Shown piece by piece: positions 62,601-64,000 of a stretch of DNA of 64,000 nucleotides (position 1 is the first letter of the stretch; every line of letters begins with the position of its first letter). Made by a program: the position numbers and the translations under genes. The stretch is from NCBI GenBank assembly GCA_964036665.1, contig OZ038528.1:9182501-9246500 (forward strand). The letters are read 5' to 3'. The notes under the pieces were generated by a model, which was not told the origin of the DNA, did not search any database, and saw only the letters and a list, made by a program, of their open reading frames with translations. The DNA comes from Gordius sp. MW1. Lineage: Eukaryota > Nematomorpha > Gordioida > Gordea > Gordiidae.

Positions 62601-64000
62601 TATTTTTTTCGACTCTATGTGAAAGAGAATGAAAAAATATATATAAGTAAGCCAATTTGAGAATCCTATTATCCTCGATTTACTTCCGAAAAGAGGTTTT
62701 TAGCTGCGAGAACTATCATTTTGACAAAAGACAACGTTTTATTGTTGCGATTAGTTTGTTGTATCGCAACGTGAGTGCTTAATTTTTGAAAATGGCTCTA
62801 TGCGATCATGATTTCAAAGTAATAGTTTTTAGATTCTGATAAATTTTTACTTGGGATCATAGAAACCACGTCTGAAAACGACAACTTTTTTCGGATGCAT
62901 ATGGTTGAAAGAAAAATATGTGAAAAATTTTGAGGTAAAAATATTTATTTTTTTCGATTCTATGTGAAAGAGCATGAAAAAATATATAAAAGTAGGCCAA
63001 TTTGAGAATCCAATTATCCTCGATTAACTTCCGAAAAGAGGTTTTAAGCTGCCAGAAGTATCATTTTGACAAAAGACAACTTTTTATTGTTGTGATTAGT
63101 TTGTTGTATCGCAACGTGAGTGCTTAACTTTTCAAAAATGCACTATGCGATCATGATTTTAAAGTAATAGTTTTCTGATTCTGATAAATTTTTACTTTTT
63201 ATCATCGAAATTACGTCTGAAAACGACAACTTTCATCGGATGCATACGGTTGAAAGAAAAATATGTGAAAGATTTTGAGGTAAAAATATTTATTTTTTTC
63301 GATTCTATGTGAAAGAGAATGAAAAAATATATATAAGTAAGCCAATTTGAGAATCCTATTATCCTCGATTTACTTCCGAAAAGAGGTTTTTAGCTGCGAG
63401 AACTATCATTTTGACAAAAGACAACGTTTTATTGTTGCGATTAGTTTGTTGTATCGCAACGTGAATGCTTAATTTTTGAAAATGGCTCTATGCGATCATA
63501 TTTCAAAGTAATAGTTTTTAGATTCTGATAAATTTTTACATGGGATCATAAAAACCACGTCTGAAAACGACAACTTTCATCGGGTGCATACGGTTGAAAG
63601 AAAAATATGTGAAAAATTTTGAGGTAAAAATATTTATTTTTTTTTGATTCTATGTGAAAGAGCATGAAAAATACATAAAAGTAAGCACATTTGAGAATCC
63701 TATTATCCTCGATTGACTTCCGAAAAGAGGTTTTAAGCTGCGAGAACTATCATTTTGACAAAAGACAACGTTTTATTGTTGCGATTAGTTTGTTGTATCG
63801 CAACGTGAGTGCTTAATTTTTCAAAACCGCACTATGCGATCATGATTTTAAAGTAATAGTTTTCTGATTCTGATAAATTTTTACTTCTTATCATCGAAAC
63901 CACGTCTGAAAATGACAACTTTCATCGGATGCATACGGTTGAAAGAAAAATATGTGAAAAATTTTGAGGTAAAAATATTTATTTTTTTTGATTCTATGTG

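Larger units (their letters stand above)
50933..64000. repeat. Satellite DNA array, right part, about 345-bp monomers
   Basis: The same satellite resumes directly after the target-site duplication of the inserted element, in the same orientation and phase, and runs to the window end with about 38 copies. Most monomers belong to the subfamilies seen from 24.6 to 48.9 kb. Large parts are near-copies of 45.2-48.3 kb, and the last 4.3 kb repeats 53.8-58.1 kb. Slightly more divergent monomers occur here, for example AAAAATATATAGTAAG near 51,260, CAATTCTATG near 53,991 and ATTAACTTCC near 54,750. No gene is visible. Confidence 0.97.

Noticed and set aside
1..64000. A bacterial operon, phage or defence system.
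   Set aside because: No frame longer than 88 codons, no coding-like composition outside a short stretch of the retroelement, and more than 95% satellite content rule it out within this window.

Overview
The window is almost pure satellite DNA. About 62 of the 64 kb is one A+T-rich tandem repeat (about 30% G+C by eye). Its monomer is about 345 bp, all copies run head to tail in the same orientation, and there are roughly 180 of them. I see no cellular gene, tRNA, rRNA or CRISPR array. Short open frames of 60-88 codons recur on the minus strand only because the same monomer recurs. An array this long and homogeneous points to a eukaryotic pericentromeric or other heterochromatic block. The one inserted element is an LTR retrotransposon with a tRNA-Leu-type primer site, which fits an insect or other arthropod. 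I do not recognise the satellite family or the species.

Layout. From 1 to about 24.5 kb the array holds one set of monomer subfamilies arranged in long shared blocks. The clearest event is a tandem duplication of about 7.58 kb (7,245-14,825 and 14,826-21,026), whose second copy is 1,379 bp (four monomers) shorter. It splits a block that is intact at 3,106-7,240. From about 24.6 to 48.9 kb a second set of subfamilies dominates, marked by a 1-bp insertion and several substitutions. It carries further multi-monomer duplications at offsets of 3,098, 3,791, 2,755, 4,816, 4,471 and 1,381 bp. From 50.9 kb to the end the same material is reshuffled again, at offsets of 7,566, 5,859 and 4,451 bp.

At 48,881-50,927 the array is interrupted by a 2,047-bp LTR retrotransposon lying on the minus strand. 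It has two nearly identical 543/544-bp LTRs, a 10-nt match to a tRNA-Leu primer-binding site, a polypurine tract, and a 5-bp target-site duplication (GTAAG). Its interior is only 960 bp with no recognisable pol genes, so it must be non-autonomous or internally deleted. The array also contains the matching empty site at 59,201-59,205, in a duplicate of the flanking satellite that shares its private variants. This fixes the element's ends and shows that insertion and block duplication are close in age.

Nothing here looks like a new enzymatic or defence system. What is notable is the satellite's nested duplication history, a conserved 8-bp dyad in most monomers, and the filled/empty insertion pair inside one array.
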